In this document: in pieces, positions 36,536 to 44,575 of the stretch
How the letters are laid out: every line of letters begins with the position of its first letter
Position numbering within the stretch: the stretch's first letter is position 1
Source: Rhodoblastus sp963736175
GTDB taxonomy: Bacteria; Pseudomonadota; Alphaproteobacteria; Rhizobiales; Beijerinckiaceae
Reading direction: 5' to 3'
NCBI GenBank assembly: GCA_963736175.1
Contig: CAVTNU010000006.1
Coordinates: forward strand, 11,082 to 75,081
DNA length: 64,000 nucleotides
Made by a program: the position numbers and the translations under genes
The notes under the pieces: generated by a model
Database searches by the model: none
What the model was told of the DNA's origin: nothing
The model's input: only the letters and a program-made list of their open reading frames with translations

Positions 36536-37254
36536 CGCTCGACCGCCAGTTTGTAGCCAAAGCCCCGCACGGTTTGCAGATGCGCGGGATTGGCCGGATC
36601 GCGTTCGATCTTGCGGCGCAGACGATTGACCTGCACATCGACCGTGCGTTCGTTGGCCGCCCCGCCGGCGCCGCCCAGCGCCTCGCGTGAAACCGGCTCG
36701 CCGGGATTTTCGACAAGGATGCGCAGCATGTCGCGCTCCTTGTCGGTGATGCGGACAATTTCTTCGCCCTGGCGCAATTCGCCGCGTTCGGCGTCGAAGG
36801 AGAATTCGCCGAATCGCACCGGCAGGACGAGCGCGCCGCCGCGCGGCGCCGAGCGGCGCAGGATCGAGGCGATGCGCAGCGACAGTTCGCGCGGATCGAA
36901 AGGCTTGGCGAGATAATCGTCGACGCCGGCTTCAAGGCCGCGCACCCGGTCCTGGGTGTCCGCCAGCGCCGTCAGCATCAGGATGGGCGCCGCCGCGGCC
37001 GGGCTGTCGCCAGCGCGCAGTTGCGCCGCGAACTCGTAGCCGTTTTGTCCGGGCATCATCACGTCGAGAATGATGAGGTCGAAGGACAGCGAGCGCAGGC
37101 GTCCGCTTGCCTCCTCGGCGTTTTCGGCCGCGGTGACGCGATAGCCCTCGCCGGTCAGAAAGCGCGAAAGCAATTGGCGAATGCGCCGGTCGTCGTCGAC
37201 GATCAGCAGATGATGCGCGTCATCGGCGGGCGGAGGAGGTTGGGTTGGCGCCAT
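36532..37254 (-). CDS. OmpR-type response regulator (PetR-like)
   Basis: 240 residues. The receiver has DDD near 20-22, phospho-acceptor Asp64 (LDVMMPGQNG) and Lys in AKPFDPREL. The C-terminal winged helix carries ANERTVDVQVNRLRRKIERDP. It lies 6 bp after the MarR gene and overlaps the kinase gene. The MarR-regulator adjacency matches the petP/petR pair of Rhodobacter capsulatus, which affects cytochrome bc1 expression; whether the target is the same here is not known. Confidence 0.92.
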   Translation of the reverse strand: MAPTQPPPPADDAHHLLIVDDDRRIRQLLSRFLTGEGYRVTAAENAEEASGRLRSLSFDLIILDVMMPGQNGYEFAAQLRAGDSPAAAAPILMLTALADTQDRVRGLEAGVDDYLAKPFDPRELSLRIASILRRSAPRGGALVLPVRFGEFSFDAERGELRQGEEIVRITDKERDMLRILVENPGEPVSREALGGAGGAANERTVDVQVNRLRRKIERDPANPAHLQTVRGFGYKLAVER

Positions 37255-37260
37255 GTCCCT

Positions 37261-37842
37261 TCATACTCCCGACGAGGGGTCAAGCGAGCCGTCAAAATGC
37301 ACGGAAGGCGCTTTTTCCCGCTCTCCCGGGTCAATCATGGCCGACAGAAACGCCACCGCGGCCTCGCGCGCGCCGCTCGGCAATTCGCGCAACACGCGCG
37401 CGAATCGTTCCGATTGCACGCCGGCCAGTTCGAGCGCGAGGCGCGCGCCCTTGGGCGTGGGAAACAACAGGCGTTGGCGGCGGTCGATGACGCCGGGCCG
37501 CGCCTCGACATAGGCTTGATCGAGCAGTTCCTTCAACACGCGATTGAGGCTTTGCTTGGTGATTTTCAGCAAATCGAGCAATTCGGCGATGGTCAGGCCG
37601 GGGCGGCGGTCGACGAAATACAGCACGCGGTGATGGGCGCGGCCAAAGCGATAGCTCACCAACAGGCGGTCGGCGTCGCCGACGAAATCGCGATAAGCGA
37701 AGAAAAACAGTTCGATCAGGTCGAACATCGGCTCTTGCGGCAAGGCCTTGTCGGATCGTCCGGCGCCGGCGGGCGCGGGCAGGCCGCGCGGGCTGGCGGC
37801 CTCGCGGTTCTTAGCCGGCTTGCGCTGCAAAGCAGTATCCAT
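37261..37842 (-). CDS. MarR-family regulator (PetP-like)
   Basis: 193 residues from ATG 37842, supported by GAGG at the right spacing; an in-frame ATG at 37917 is less likely. The winged HTH core is YRFGRAHHRVLYFVDRRPGLTIAELLDLLKITKQSLNRVLKELLDQAYVEARPGVIDRRQRLLFPTPKG, typical of MarR. A 60-residue basic/proline-rich N-terminal extension precedes it. First gene of the MarR - response regulator - kinase operon. A palindrome 150 bp upstream may be its own operator. Confidence 0.9.
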   Translation of the reverse strand: MDTALQRKPAKNREAASPRGLPAPAGAGRSDKALPQEPMFDLIELFFFAYRDFVGDADRLLVSYRFGRAHHRVLYFVDRRPGLTIAELLDLLKITKQSLNRVLKELLDQAYVEARPGVIDRRQRLLFPTPKGARLALELAGVQSERFARVLRELPSGAREAAVAFLSAMIDPGEREKAPSVHFDGSLDPSSGV

Positions 37843-37990
37843 GACGGCCTCTTCGTGCGCCTGAACCGCGGGCGTCGCGGCTTCGTTCCTCTGGATTCGG
37901 CGCGAATGCTCGAACACATAGCGTCGCCGCGCATCGTCGAAAAGCGCGCCGGCCCGCGGGCGGAAATCGGGTTCCGGCTGATCGTCGCCG

Positions 37991-38013
37991 ATATGTCAGC
38001 TCTATTGACATAT
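37991..38013. promoter_or_regulatory. MarR-type palindrome between the marR-like gene and ilvE
   Basis: ATATGTCA and TGACATAT are perfect inverted 8-base arms separated by 7 bases, typical of winged-helix MarR sites. The right arm also makes a TTGACA hexamer (38005-38010) facing ilvE. Position between divergent genes suggests control of one or both by the MarR protein. Confidence 0.5.
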
Positions 38014-38142
38014 TTCAGACCGATTGTTACTCGTCAAGGCGAGAGCGCGTAATAAACGTCTCGCCCGACCCGGGGAAGCTTTCAATTCCTTTCCCGCCAG
38101 CTGTAGGTTCGCGCTCAACTTCGCGAGTTTGAGGAGCCTTTG

Positions 38143-39030
38143 ATGTCAGTCCTGCCTTTCGACCAGCGTGACGGATTCATCTGGATGAACGGCGCTCTCG
38201 TGCCGTGGAAAGACGCCAAGCTGCACGTGCTTTCGCATGGACTGCATTACGCCTCCTGCGTCTTTGAAGGCGAACGCGCCTATGGCGGCGCGATTTTCAA
38301 ATCGCGCGCGCATTCGGAGCGGTTCAAGAACTCGGCGCAAATTCTCGATTTTGAAATTCCCTATTCGGTCGACGAACTCGTCGCGGCCAAGGCGCTCGTC
38401 GTCGCGAAAAACGGATTATCCAATTGCTACGTTCGCCCGGTCGCCTGGCGCGGTTCGGAAATGATGGCGGTCGCCGCGCAACACGCGACGATCAACGTCG
38501 CCATCGCCGTGTGGGACTGGCCCTCGATGTTCGACGTCGAAACCAAGATGAAGGGCATCAAGCTCGACGTCGCGGACTACCGCCGTCCCGATCCGCTGAC
38601 CGCGCCCTGCCAATCCAAGGCGGCCGGCCTTTACATGATCTGCACCATCTCCAAGCACCGCGCCGAGCGCAAGGGCTACGCCGACGCGATGATGCTCGAC
38701 TGGCAGGGCCGCGTCGCCGAATGCACCGGCGCCAATATCTTCTTCACCAAGGACGGCAAGATCCACACGCCGATCGCCGATTGCTTCCTCGACGGCATCA
38801 CCCGTCGCACCGTGATCGATCTGGCCAGGAAACGCGGCATCGACGTGGTCGAGCGGCGCATCATGCCCGACGAACTGGCCAGCCTTGAGGAATGTTTCAT
38901 CTGCGGCACCGGGGCGGAAGTGACGCCGGTCGCCGAAATCGGCCCTTACAGTTTCGCGCCCGGCGCGATCTCGCGGCGGTTGATCGAGGATTACGCCAAC
39001 GCGGTGCAGCCGGAAACAGCCGTCGCCTGA
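38143..39030 (+). CDS. ilvE: Branched-chain amino acid aminotransferase
   Basis: 295 residues from ATG 38143; GAGGAG lies 6 bases upstream. IlvE is a class IV PLP enzyme that transaminates leucine, isoleucine and valine with 2-oxoglutarate. Signatures include HGLHYASCVFEGERAYGG, the PLP lysine in KAAGLYMICTISK..., ECTGANIFF and DGITRRTVIDLA. Length fits the family. Expressed divergently from the MarR operon. Confidence 0.95.
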   Translation: MSVLPFDQRDGFIWMNGALVPWKDAKLHVLSHGLHYASCVFEGERAYGGAIFKSRAHSERFKNSAQILDFEIPYSVDELVAAKALVVAKNGLSNCYVRPVAWRGSEMMAVAAQHATINVAIAVWDWPSMFDVETKMKGIKLDVADYRRPDPLTAPCQSKAAGLYMICTISKHRAERKGYADAMMLDWQGRVAECTGANIFFTKDGKIHTPIADCFLDGITRRTVIDLARKRGIDVVERRIMPDELASLEECFICGTGAEVTPVAEIGPYSFAPGAISRRLIEDYANAVQPETAVA

Positions 39031-39149
39031 AGCCGCGCCTTTTTGCCGGTTTTTTCCGCGATAAGGACGCTCGGGCCTGTCGGCCTATTGCCAAGTCGGG
39101 CCGGAGCCGCTAAACACCCGCAGCCGTCGCCGCCAAGGCGAAGCAAATT

Positions 39150-39226
39150 GCGCCCGTAGCTCAGCTGGATAGAGCACTAGACTACGAATCTAGGGGTCAG
39201 AGGTTCGAATCCTTTCGGGCGCGCCA
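39150..39226 (+). tRNA. tRNA-Arg(ACG)
   Basis: Acceptor GCGCCCG pairs with CGGGCGC; D arm TAGCTCAGCTGGATAGAGC; anticodon stem CTAGA/TCTAG around CTACGAA (anticodon ACG, read as inosine); T arm GGTTCGAATCC; CCA encoded at 39224-39226. It lies just upstream of a toxin-immunity pair. Confidence 0.95.
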
Positions 39227-39453
39227 TTTTCCGTCACCACTCAGAATAAAGCTGCGCGCGGCGCAGAGAAACGCGTAGCGCTACATTGCTTCGCGGCCGT
39301 TTGTTTTTGAAAATATCGCTCCGCGGTGGAACCGTCGACGGCTCGCCGCCGTGGCGTGGCGAACTCAATTAGTTCCTGTTTTGTTCTTGCAAAAGCGGTT
39401 CGATTCCGTTAAGCTGATCGCTCATTTTTTTATTCATTGTCGGTAGGTGTTTG

Positions 39454-40893
39454 ATGGAAAGCTCGAAGGCGCGCGACGGGTTTGAAAAGCGCCTGAGGCT
39501 TCGGCCTCTCTTGTCGGCTGTTGAAATCAATGAAAATGGTCTTGTCGTCGGCGCCGGCAGCGTGCTGGCGCGGATGACGCGCGATCGTATCGGCGCGCAG
39601 ACGCTCGCGCTCGACGAAGACGCCAGGCGGCTGGTTGCGTTATACGTTGCGGCTTTCGGAACAGCGCCACGCTTGGATTTGGCGGATCATCTGGAAGGCG
39701 CTTCACGATTCTGGAAACGCGGCGACAAGGCGCTGGCCAATATCAGGCTCGCCTTCGCCCGTTTGCCAAGGCTTGAGCGCCGCGAAGACGCTTATCGCCT
39801 GTTTCTGGCTGAATGCTTCCTCGAAGAAGGAACGACGGCGGACGAGTTGGTGAAAGTTCTCGGCCTTCACTTGGCGAGTGAAGAGCTTTGCAAATTCAAC
39901 GCCGATCAGCCGCGCGTTCCGGCCGGCAGCGGGCGAAGCAGCGGGCAATGGGCATCTGACTCAGCGGCAGGCCTTGTTGCGGAGGAGCCGAGCGCGCCCG
40001 GTTTCCAAACAGAGTTGGCGTTCCTTGCTCCGCCTGCCGCGAGCGGAGTTTTCGCCGATGCGTTGTTCACCGCCGTAAGGGGAAGCGCGTTTCTCGCCGG
40101 CCTTGACGCCCTGGGCCTGGAGATCGGCGCCGGCGTCGTTTTGAATGCGATCTTCGTGCGGCCGACGGGTGCAGTTTCCGAAGGGCAAGTCCCGGGCGAT
40201 TCGAAGCTGCGTTATTCCCACGATGCGGAGGAGGGCTCCTTGCGCCTTCTGCGCCAGGACGCCGTCGGTTCGGAAACGGTCGCTATCGCGCATCAGGGGC
40301 GCGACGGGATTTTCTTCGAGTTGAAGACCAGAACGCCCGTCGCGCTCATGGTTGGCGGTTCGATCGTTTTCGACGCCGACCAGCTCGCGATGATGGCGCG
40401 GAAAGCGGCTGAGCGCGAGGGCGAAAAAGCTGACGCCGCCGTACAGGCTCGAACCGAACAGCCAAAGCTTTGTCCCGATCCTGATCGTGATCAACCGCAT
40501 GGCGCCAAGGAAGCCGCCATCGCTTACCAAATGCAGATCAGCGCGCTCAACAATCCGCAGCGGCCTTTGCCGCCAGACTTCGCGGTCGCCCTGTTTAATC
40601 CGAAAACCGGCAAAAATGTTCATTTTGACGATTGCCGCGAGAGCGACGGGACGATGATAGAGGCTAAGGGCCCCGGCTATGCGGCTATGCTGAAGAAGCC
40701 GTTTTTCTCTGAAACCAAATTACCTAACGAGTGGATAGGTCAGGCGCGCCGTCAGGTTGACGCGAGCGGCGAACGCGCGATCGAATGGTATTTCGCGGAG
40801 TCTGAAGCTGCGGAATTTGCGCGCGAACTGTTCAAAAACACGACGGGCCTCGAAAAAATCAAGGTCATCCATGTACCCGCAATTTGGCAATAA
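39454..40893 (+). CDS. Tox-REase-5 nuclease toxin with N-terminal trafficking region
   Basis: 479 residues. The C-terminal part (about 340-475) carries the Tox-REase-5 restriction-endonuclease-fold features: CPDPDRD..GAKEAAIAYQ at its start, FDDCRESDGTMIEAKGPGY with the Asp/Glu-x-Lys catalytic set near 392-405, then QARRQVDASG and IEWYFAESEAAEFARELF. Residues 1-150 are helical; a RVPAGSG...GQW motif (near 154-166) marks the boundary to an unassigned middle region, as in other polymorphic toxins. Delivery machinery (VgrG, PAAR, T4/T6 parts) is not in the window. The gene directly after it is the cognate immunity protein. Confidence 0.85.
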   Translation: MESSKARDGFEKRLRLRPLLSAVEINENGLVVGAGSVLARMTRDRIGAQTLALDEDARRLVALYVAAFGTAPRLDLADHLEGASRFWKRGDKALANIRLAFARLPRLERREDAYRLFLAECFLEEGTTADELVKVLGLHLASEELCKFNADQPRVPAGSGRSSGQWASDSAAGLVAEEPSAPGFQTELAFLAPPAASGVFADALFTAVRGSAFLAGLDALGLEIGAGVVLNAIFVRPTGAVSEGQVPGDSKLRYSHDAEEGSLRLLRQDAVGSETVAIAHQGRDGIFFELKTRTPVALMVGGSIVFDADQLAMMARKAAEREGEKADAAVQARTEQPKLCPDPDRDQPHGAKEAAIAYQMQISALNNPQRPLPPDFAVALFNPKTGKNVHFDDCRESDGTMIEAKGPGYAAMLKKPFFSETKLPNEWIGQARRQVDASGERAIEWYFAESEAAEFARELFKNTTGLEKIKVIHVPAIWQ

Positions 40894-40906
40894 GGGACGC
40901 GCCGAT

Positions 40907-41626
40907 ATGGAAGAGAATACAAAACGCAAAGATGAACACTATTTTATTACGGCTTATTGGGGCCGCCGCGCCGAAACGCCCGAGGAGATCGCCAAGAGAT
41001 TTTTGGCGATGATCGACGCCATCACGCAAATCGTCCCGACCTGGAAATTTTGGGTCGATCCGAAACACGATCTGGAGTCGCTTCGCGGCGATTTCGTCAG
41101 GGTCATAAAACGGGGCGTCGTTCGCGACGATCGGCGCGAGATTGAGGGAAACGGCGGCTATCGGTTCGGCGTTTATATGGAGGATATGCCGAAAGATGGG
41201 GCTTTTTCCGTACTTTGTCACGCCGGAAAGAGCAGTCCCGGCATGTTCCAAAATCAAGTCATTTTCAGCGACAGCAGGCTCGTCCGTGCGGCGCCGGAAT
41301 TCCTGACCTATCGAATTTTCCATGCCGTTTTGCTCGCTATCGTCGACGCCTGGGCGCCGGACAATGTCGAAGCCAATTGCGGTTCGCTTGTTACGCTCAA
41401 TGAAACGAAAAGAACGTTTCGGCCATGCTGGATGCGCTATCTTTGCCCCGCTTTGGCGCGACAGGCTCATCCCCCTGCAATCGCGTTGGTCGAACATTTG
41501 CCGAACGGCGGCCTCGTGCTGTCCGCGACGCATGAAACGTTCGATGTCGACAATCCGAGCCATGTTTCGGCGGCGATGGACATCTCGGCGGCCTTGGAGG
41601 GACTTGAAATAGAACCTCAACAATAG
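40907..41626 (+). CDS. Imm52-type immunity protein
   Basis: 239 residues from ATG 40907, 14 bp after the toxin stop, with AGGGA upstream. Composition and pattern (HYFITAYWGRRAETPEEIAKRFLAMIDAITQI, then W...LESLRGDF and NGGYRFGVYMED) match the Imm52 family, which pairs with Tox-REase-5. It would bind the nuclease domain in the producing cell. The frame extends upstream in the toxin gene but that part is not credible. Confidence 0.75.
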   Translation: MEENTKRKDEHYFITAYWGRRAETPEEIAKRFLAMIDAITQIVPTWKFWVDPKHDLESLRGDFVRVIKRGVVRDDRREIEGNGGYRFGVYMEDMPKDGAFSVLCHAGKSSPGMFQNQVIFSDSRLVRAAPEFLTYRIFHAVLLAIVDAWAPDNVEANCGSLVTLNETKRTFRPCWMRYLCPALARQAHPPAIALVEHLPNGGLVLSATHETFDVDNPSHVSAAMDISAALEGLEIEPQQ

Positions 41627-41688
41627 CGCGTTTCAGTCTCGTTCATGTCGGCGCCGCGTTCAAGGCCGCCGCCGCGCCGCTCGTCAAC

Positions 41689-42489
41689 TCATTCCCCTCC
41701 GTCGATCCGCTTGCCGATCAGCGCGATCGCCCGCTGGTAGACGCTTGCGGCGTTCCAGGCTTCGATCGCGCCGAAATTGGCCTCGCCGGGCTGGTATCCG
41801 GCGCCCGCGCGCCAGCCGTGCGCCCTGAGGAAATTGGCGGTGGCCGCCAGCGCGGCGCCGGCGTTGTCGAGATTGCCGCCGCCGCCGTAATTCAGGATGT
41901 TTTTCGGCATGAATTGCGTCTGACCGATTTCGCCGTGCATCGAGCCGCGCGAATTGGCCGAAAGGACGCCGCGATCAACCAGCGTCAGCGCCGCGTTGAG
42001 CTGGTCGGTGAAAAAGGCGGACCGGCGGCAGTCATAGGCGAGCGTCGCCACCGCCGACAGGGCGTTCTGATTGCCGTGCACGCTGCCAAATCCCGTCTCC
42101 ATGCCCCAGATGGCGATAAGCGGACCCGCTGGAACGCCATAGCGCTGCTGGATGGAGGCGAAAAGCGCGGCGTTGGACTGCTTGCGCGCGCGCCCCTGCG
42201 AAACGATGATCGAACCGCCGCGCTTGGCGAGAAACTGGTCGAGCGACAGATGGAAGCTTTTCTGGCCCCGGTCGGCCGAAATGGTCGCGGCGTTGTAGTG
42301 TGTCGCCATCAGCGCGTCGATCGCCGCGGCGCCGACCCGGCCGCGCGCTTCGCCGGCGAATTCGCGCTTCCACGTTTCGAAGCCGGCGCCGTTATTGCCG
42401 CATTGCGCCGCCTCCGCCTGGCTTGCGAAACAGACCAACGCGGTGAGCGCCGCGCCGGCGACGGTCTTGAAACGCCTAATCTTAGTCAT
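41689..42489 (-). CDS. Lytic murein transglycosylase (MltB-type)
   Basis: 266 residues with AGGAG before the ATG and a signal peptide (about 1-27). Family GH103/MltB: catalytic Glu in AIWGMETGFG near 126-135, then QNALSAVATLAYDCRRSAFF and MHGEIGQTQFMP. It cleaves peptidoglycan glycan strands with formation of anhydromuramic ends. It stands alone, convergent with the immunity gene. Confidence 0.92.
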   Translation of the reverse strand: MTKIRRFKTVAGAALTALVCFASQAEAAQCGNNGAGFETWKREFAGEARGRVGAAAIDALMATHYNAATISADRGQKSFHLSLDQFLAKRGGSIIVSQGRARKQSNAALFASIQQRYGVPAGPLIAIWGMETGFGSVHGNQNALSAVATLAYDCRRSAFFTDQLNAALTLVDRGVLSANSRGSMHGEIGQTQFMPKNILNYGGGGNLDNAGAALAATANFLRAHGWRAGAGYQPGEANFGAIEAWNAASVYQRAIALIGKRIDGGE

Positions 42490-42691
42490 TCAGAACTCCT
42501 GTTGCGGGGCCTGCGGCGGACGAAACGGCGGTTTACCACGCCCGCGCCGATTTTGCGCGATCGCCGGCTTTGGCGTCCACCAAAATCCGCGCTCTTCATG
42601 TCAACTAAATGTATGCGCGCCATCCGGCCTGGCGTCCGTCGCCGATTGTGAGCTATTGACAAGCGTCGTCCCGCGTCCTTCTTTAACGCTC

Positions 42692-43084
42692 ATGCTGGCT
42701 CGCTTACGCCAATGGGGATGGAGGCCTTCGCTCGCCGCGCTTTATGCGCTGGCGATGCTGACGCTTGGCTTCGCCCATGTCGGATCGAGTGTCGCGCGCG
42801 CCGTTGGCGCGGAGGCGACGTCGACGGACGCCGTCGTCATGGCCTTGTTCGACGGCGCCGCGCCGCCGATCTGCGGCAAGACGGCGCCCGCCGCGCCCGC
42901 GGGCGACCATAACGCCATCTGCGGCGCCTGCCTGCTCACCGCCGCCCCCGGCGCCCTGCCGGCGCCGGCGCCCGTCATCGCCGCGCCCGCGCTGATAGCG
43001 CGGCTCGCGCCTGTTTTCGTCCTCGCCCTGGCGGCGGACGAGCCCATCCGCGCTCCGCGGTCGCGCGGTCCGCCGCAAGCCTGA
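42692..43084 (+). CDS. DUF2946-like small exported protein
   Basis: 130 residues from ATG 42692. A membrane/signal segment (about 12-34), then Cys-containing stretches ICGKT and ICGACLLTAAPGALP that match DUF2946-type proteins, which are small Cys proteins found beside copper or metal receptors. A proline/alanine-rich end follows. First gene of the receptor locus. No function demonstrated. Confidence 0.7.
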   Translation: MLARLRQWGWRPSLAALYALAMLTLGFAHVGSSVARAVGAEATSTDAVVMALFDGAAPPICGKTAPAAPAGDHNAICGACLLTAAPGALPAPAPVIAAPALIARLAPVFVLALAADEPIRAPRSRGPPQA

Positions 43085-43178
43085 CTTTTCCTTCGAGCCG
43101 ACGTCGGCGCTATGTCGCGGCGTCCTTCATCCGCTTGCGCATCGCGCCAAGCTCGCTCATCGGTCGGTCACACCTTTC

Positions 43179-43355
43179 ATGCAAATCCTCGCCAGGAACG
43201 CCGGAAAGATCGGGCGCGACGTCGCGACCACGATCGGCGATCGAGCCATTTTCTTCAACATTCTCACGGCGAAGCCGCTCGGCGCGAAGACTCAGGCCGC
43301 CCAGGCTGCTTCGCCGTCCTTGTCAAAGCATTCGCAGTTACGGAGATCGTCATGA
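43179..43355 (+). CDS. Possible 58-residue ORF overlapping the Crp/FNR gene
   Basis: ATG 43179 to a TGA overlapping the next ATG as ATGA. The translation (ARNAGKIGRDVATTIGDRAIFF...) has plausible composition and would be coupled to the regulator. No ribosome-binding site and no family match, so it may be non-coding. Confidence 0.3.
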   Translation: MQILARNAGKIGRDVATTIGDRAIFFNILTAKPLGAKTQAAQAASPSLSKHSQLRRSS

Positions 43356-44023
43356 AAACCCTTTATCCTCCGCTGACGTCTTACGCGCCGCTCGACCCGT
43401 TCGCCAGCGCGCGCGCCCTGCCGGCGCGCAAAACGCCCGCGCTCGCCATGGTCAGCGCCGCCCGCGCGCTGGCGGCGCGCGAAAATCTTTTCATCGAAGG
43501 CGATCCGGTCAAGGAAGCCTTCCGGGTCGAACAGGGCGCGATCATGGTTCTGCGCCAGTTATCCGGCGGGCGCCGCCAGATTCTCGACATCGCCGGACCC
43601 GGCCGCATGATCGGCTACGCCGCCGACGGGCGTCATGATTGCGCCGCCGTCGCGCTTGTTCCCTCGCTTGTGGTGGCGATCTGGGAAAACGCCGAAAGCC
43701 GCGGCGCCGCCATGCTGGCCGAAATTCATCGGCTGCGCGATCTCGCCGCGCTGCTTGGCCGCAAGACGGCGCTCGAACGACTGGCGAGCTTCCTCGTCGA
43801 AATGGCCGGCCCGGATCCAGACGCGCGCCGGAGCCTCGACTTGCCGGTGTCGCGCCAGGAAATCGCCGATTACCTCGGCCTTGTCGGCGAAACCGTCTGC
43901 CGCAATTTCGCCGTGCTGAAGAAACGCGGAATCCTGAAGCCGGTCGGCCGGGACGAACTCGCGATCGCCGATATCGAAGCCTTGCGCCGGATCGCGGCGG
44001 GCGAAGAGGCGGCGTCGGCCTGA
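43352..44023 (+). CDS. Crp/FNR-family transcription regulator (FixK-like)
   Basis: 223 residues from ATG 43352 with GGAG six bases upstream. N-terminal cyclic-nucleotide-like beta domain (FRVEQGAIMVLRQLSGGRRQILDIAGPGRMIGYA) without the Cys cluster of FNR. The C-terminal HTH reads SRQEIADYLGLVGETVCRNFAVLKKRG. The recognition helix ETVCR is close to ETVSR of FixK/FNR, which reads TTGAT half-sites. It lies between two DUF2946-like genes and ahead of the receptors, so it probably controls the locus. Confidence 0.88.
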   Translation: MKTLYPPLTSYAPLDPFASARALPARKTPALAMVSAARALAARENLFIEGDPVKEAFRVEQGAIMVLRQLSGGRRQILDIAGPGRMIGYAADGRHDCAAVALVPSLVVAIWENAESRGAAMLAEIHRLRDLAALLGRKTALERLASFLVEMAGPDPDARRSLDLPVSRQEIADYLGLVGETVCRNFAVLKKRGILKPVGRDELAIADIEALRRIAAGEEAASA

Positions 44024-44035
44024 GGAGCGTTTGAA

Positions 44036-44503
44036 ATGGCGCGCGCGCGACATCCTGCGGCATGTCGACCCATGGACAGCGTGCGAGCCGCCATGTTAAC
44101 GCCATATTCATCTTTGGTGGAGGCGGTTTTGGCGTTCCGGCGAACCTTTGTGGTTCTTCCGATCTTCCTGATCACGTTGCTGGCGCAGGTCCTTGCGCCA
44201 GTCGGCGCGGGATTTGCCATGGCCGCGGCGTCGAGCGACCCGCTTAACGCGCCCATTTGTCAACACGTCGACGCGCTGCCCGATCACGGGCAAAACCCGG
44301 GCGCGCCCGCCTCGCACGATCAATGCTGCCCGCTGTGCCAGTTCGTCCATTCCGGCGCCGCGCCTCTGTCGCCGACGCCGACGGCTTTCGCGCCGGGCGC
44401 CGTCTTGCCGCGGCGCGTCGCGTGGGTCCAGCCGGACGCGCGCCCGACCGACGGACGGCTAGACGCCAACGCCCGCGCCAGAGCGCCGCCCTCCAACGCC
44501 TGA
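44036..44503 (+). CDS. DUF2946-like small exported protein, second copy
   Basis: 155 residues; the ATG at 44036 has GAGGAG eight bases upstream, which favours it over the internal ATGs at 44072 and 44093. A hydrophobic segment (FVVLPIFLITLLAQVLAPVGAGFAMA) is followed by CQH and the pair CCPLC, a Cys/His pattern typical for this family. The tail is proline/alanine rich. It sits 12 bp after the Crp/FNR gene and 72 bp before the first receptor, so it is likely co-transcribed. Confidence 0.7.
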   Translation: MARARHPAACRPMDSVRAAMLTPYSSLVEAVLAFRRTFVVLPIFLITLLAQVLAPVGAGFAMAAASSDPLNAPICQHVDALPDHGQNPGAPASHDQCCPLCQFVHSGAAPLSPTPTAFAPGAVLPRRVAWVQPDARPTDGRLDANARARAPPSNA

Positions 44504-44575
44504 TCGTCCTGACCACGCCCCGCATCCGCATGCGCTGCCGGGCTGTTTTCGATTCACGCGTTGAAAGTTCTTATC

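Noticed and set aside
39150..41626. Integrated element using tRNA-Arg as attachment site
   Set aside because: No repeat of the tRNA 3-prime end could be seen after the immunity gene, and no integrase is present.
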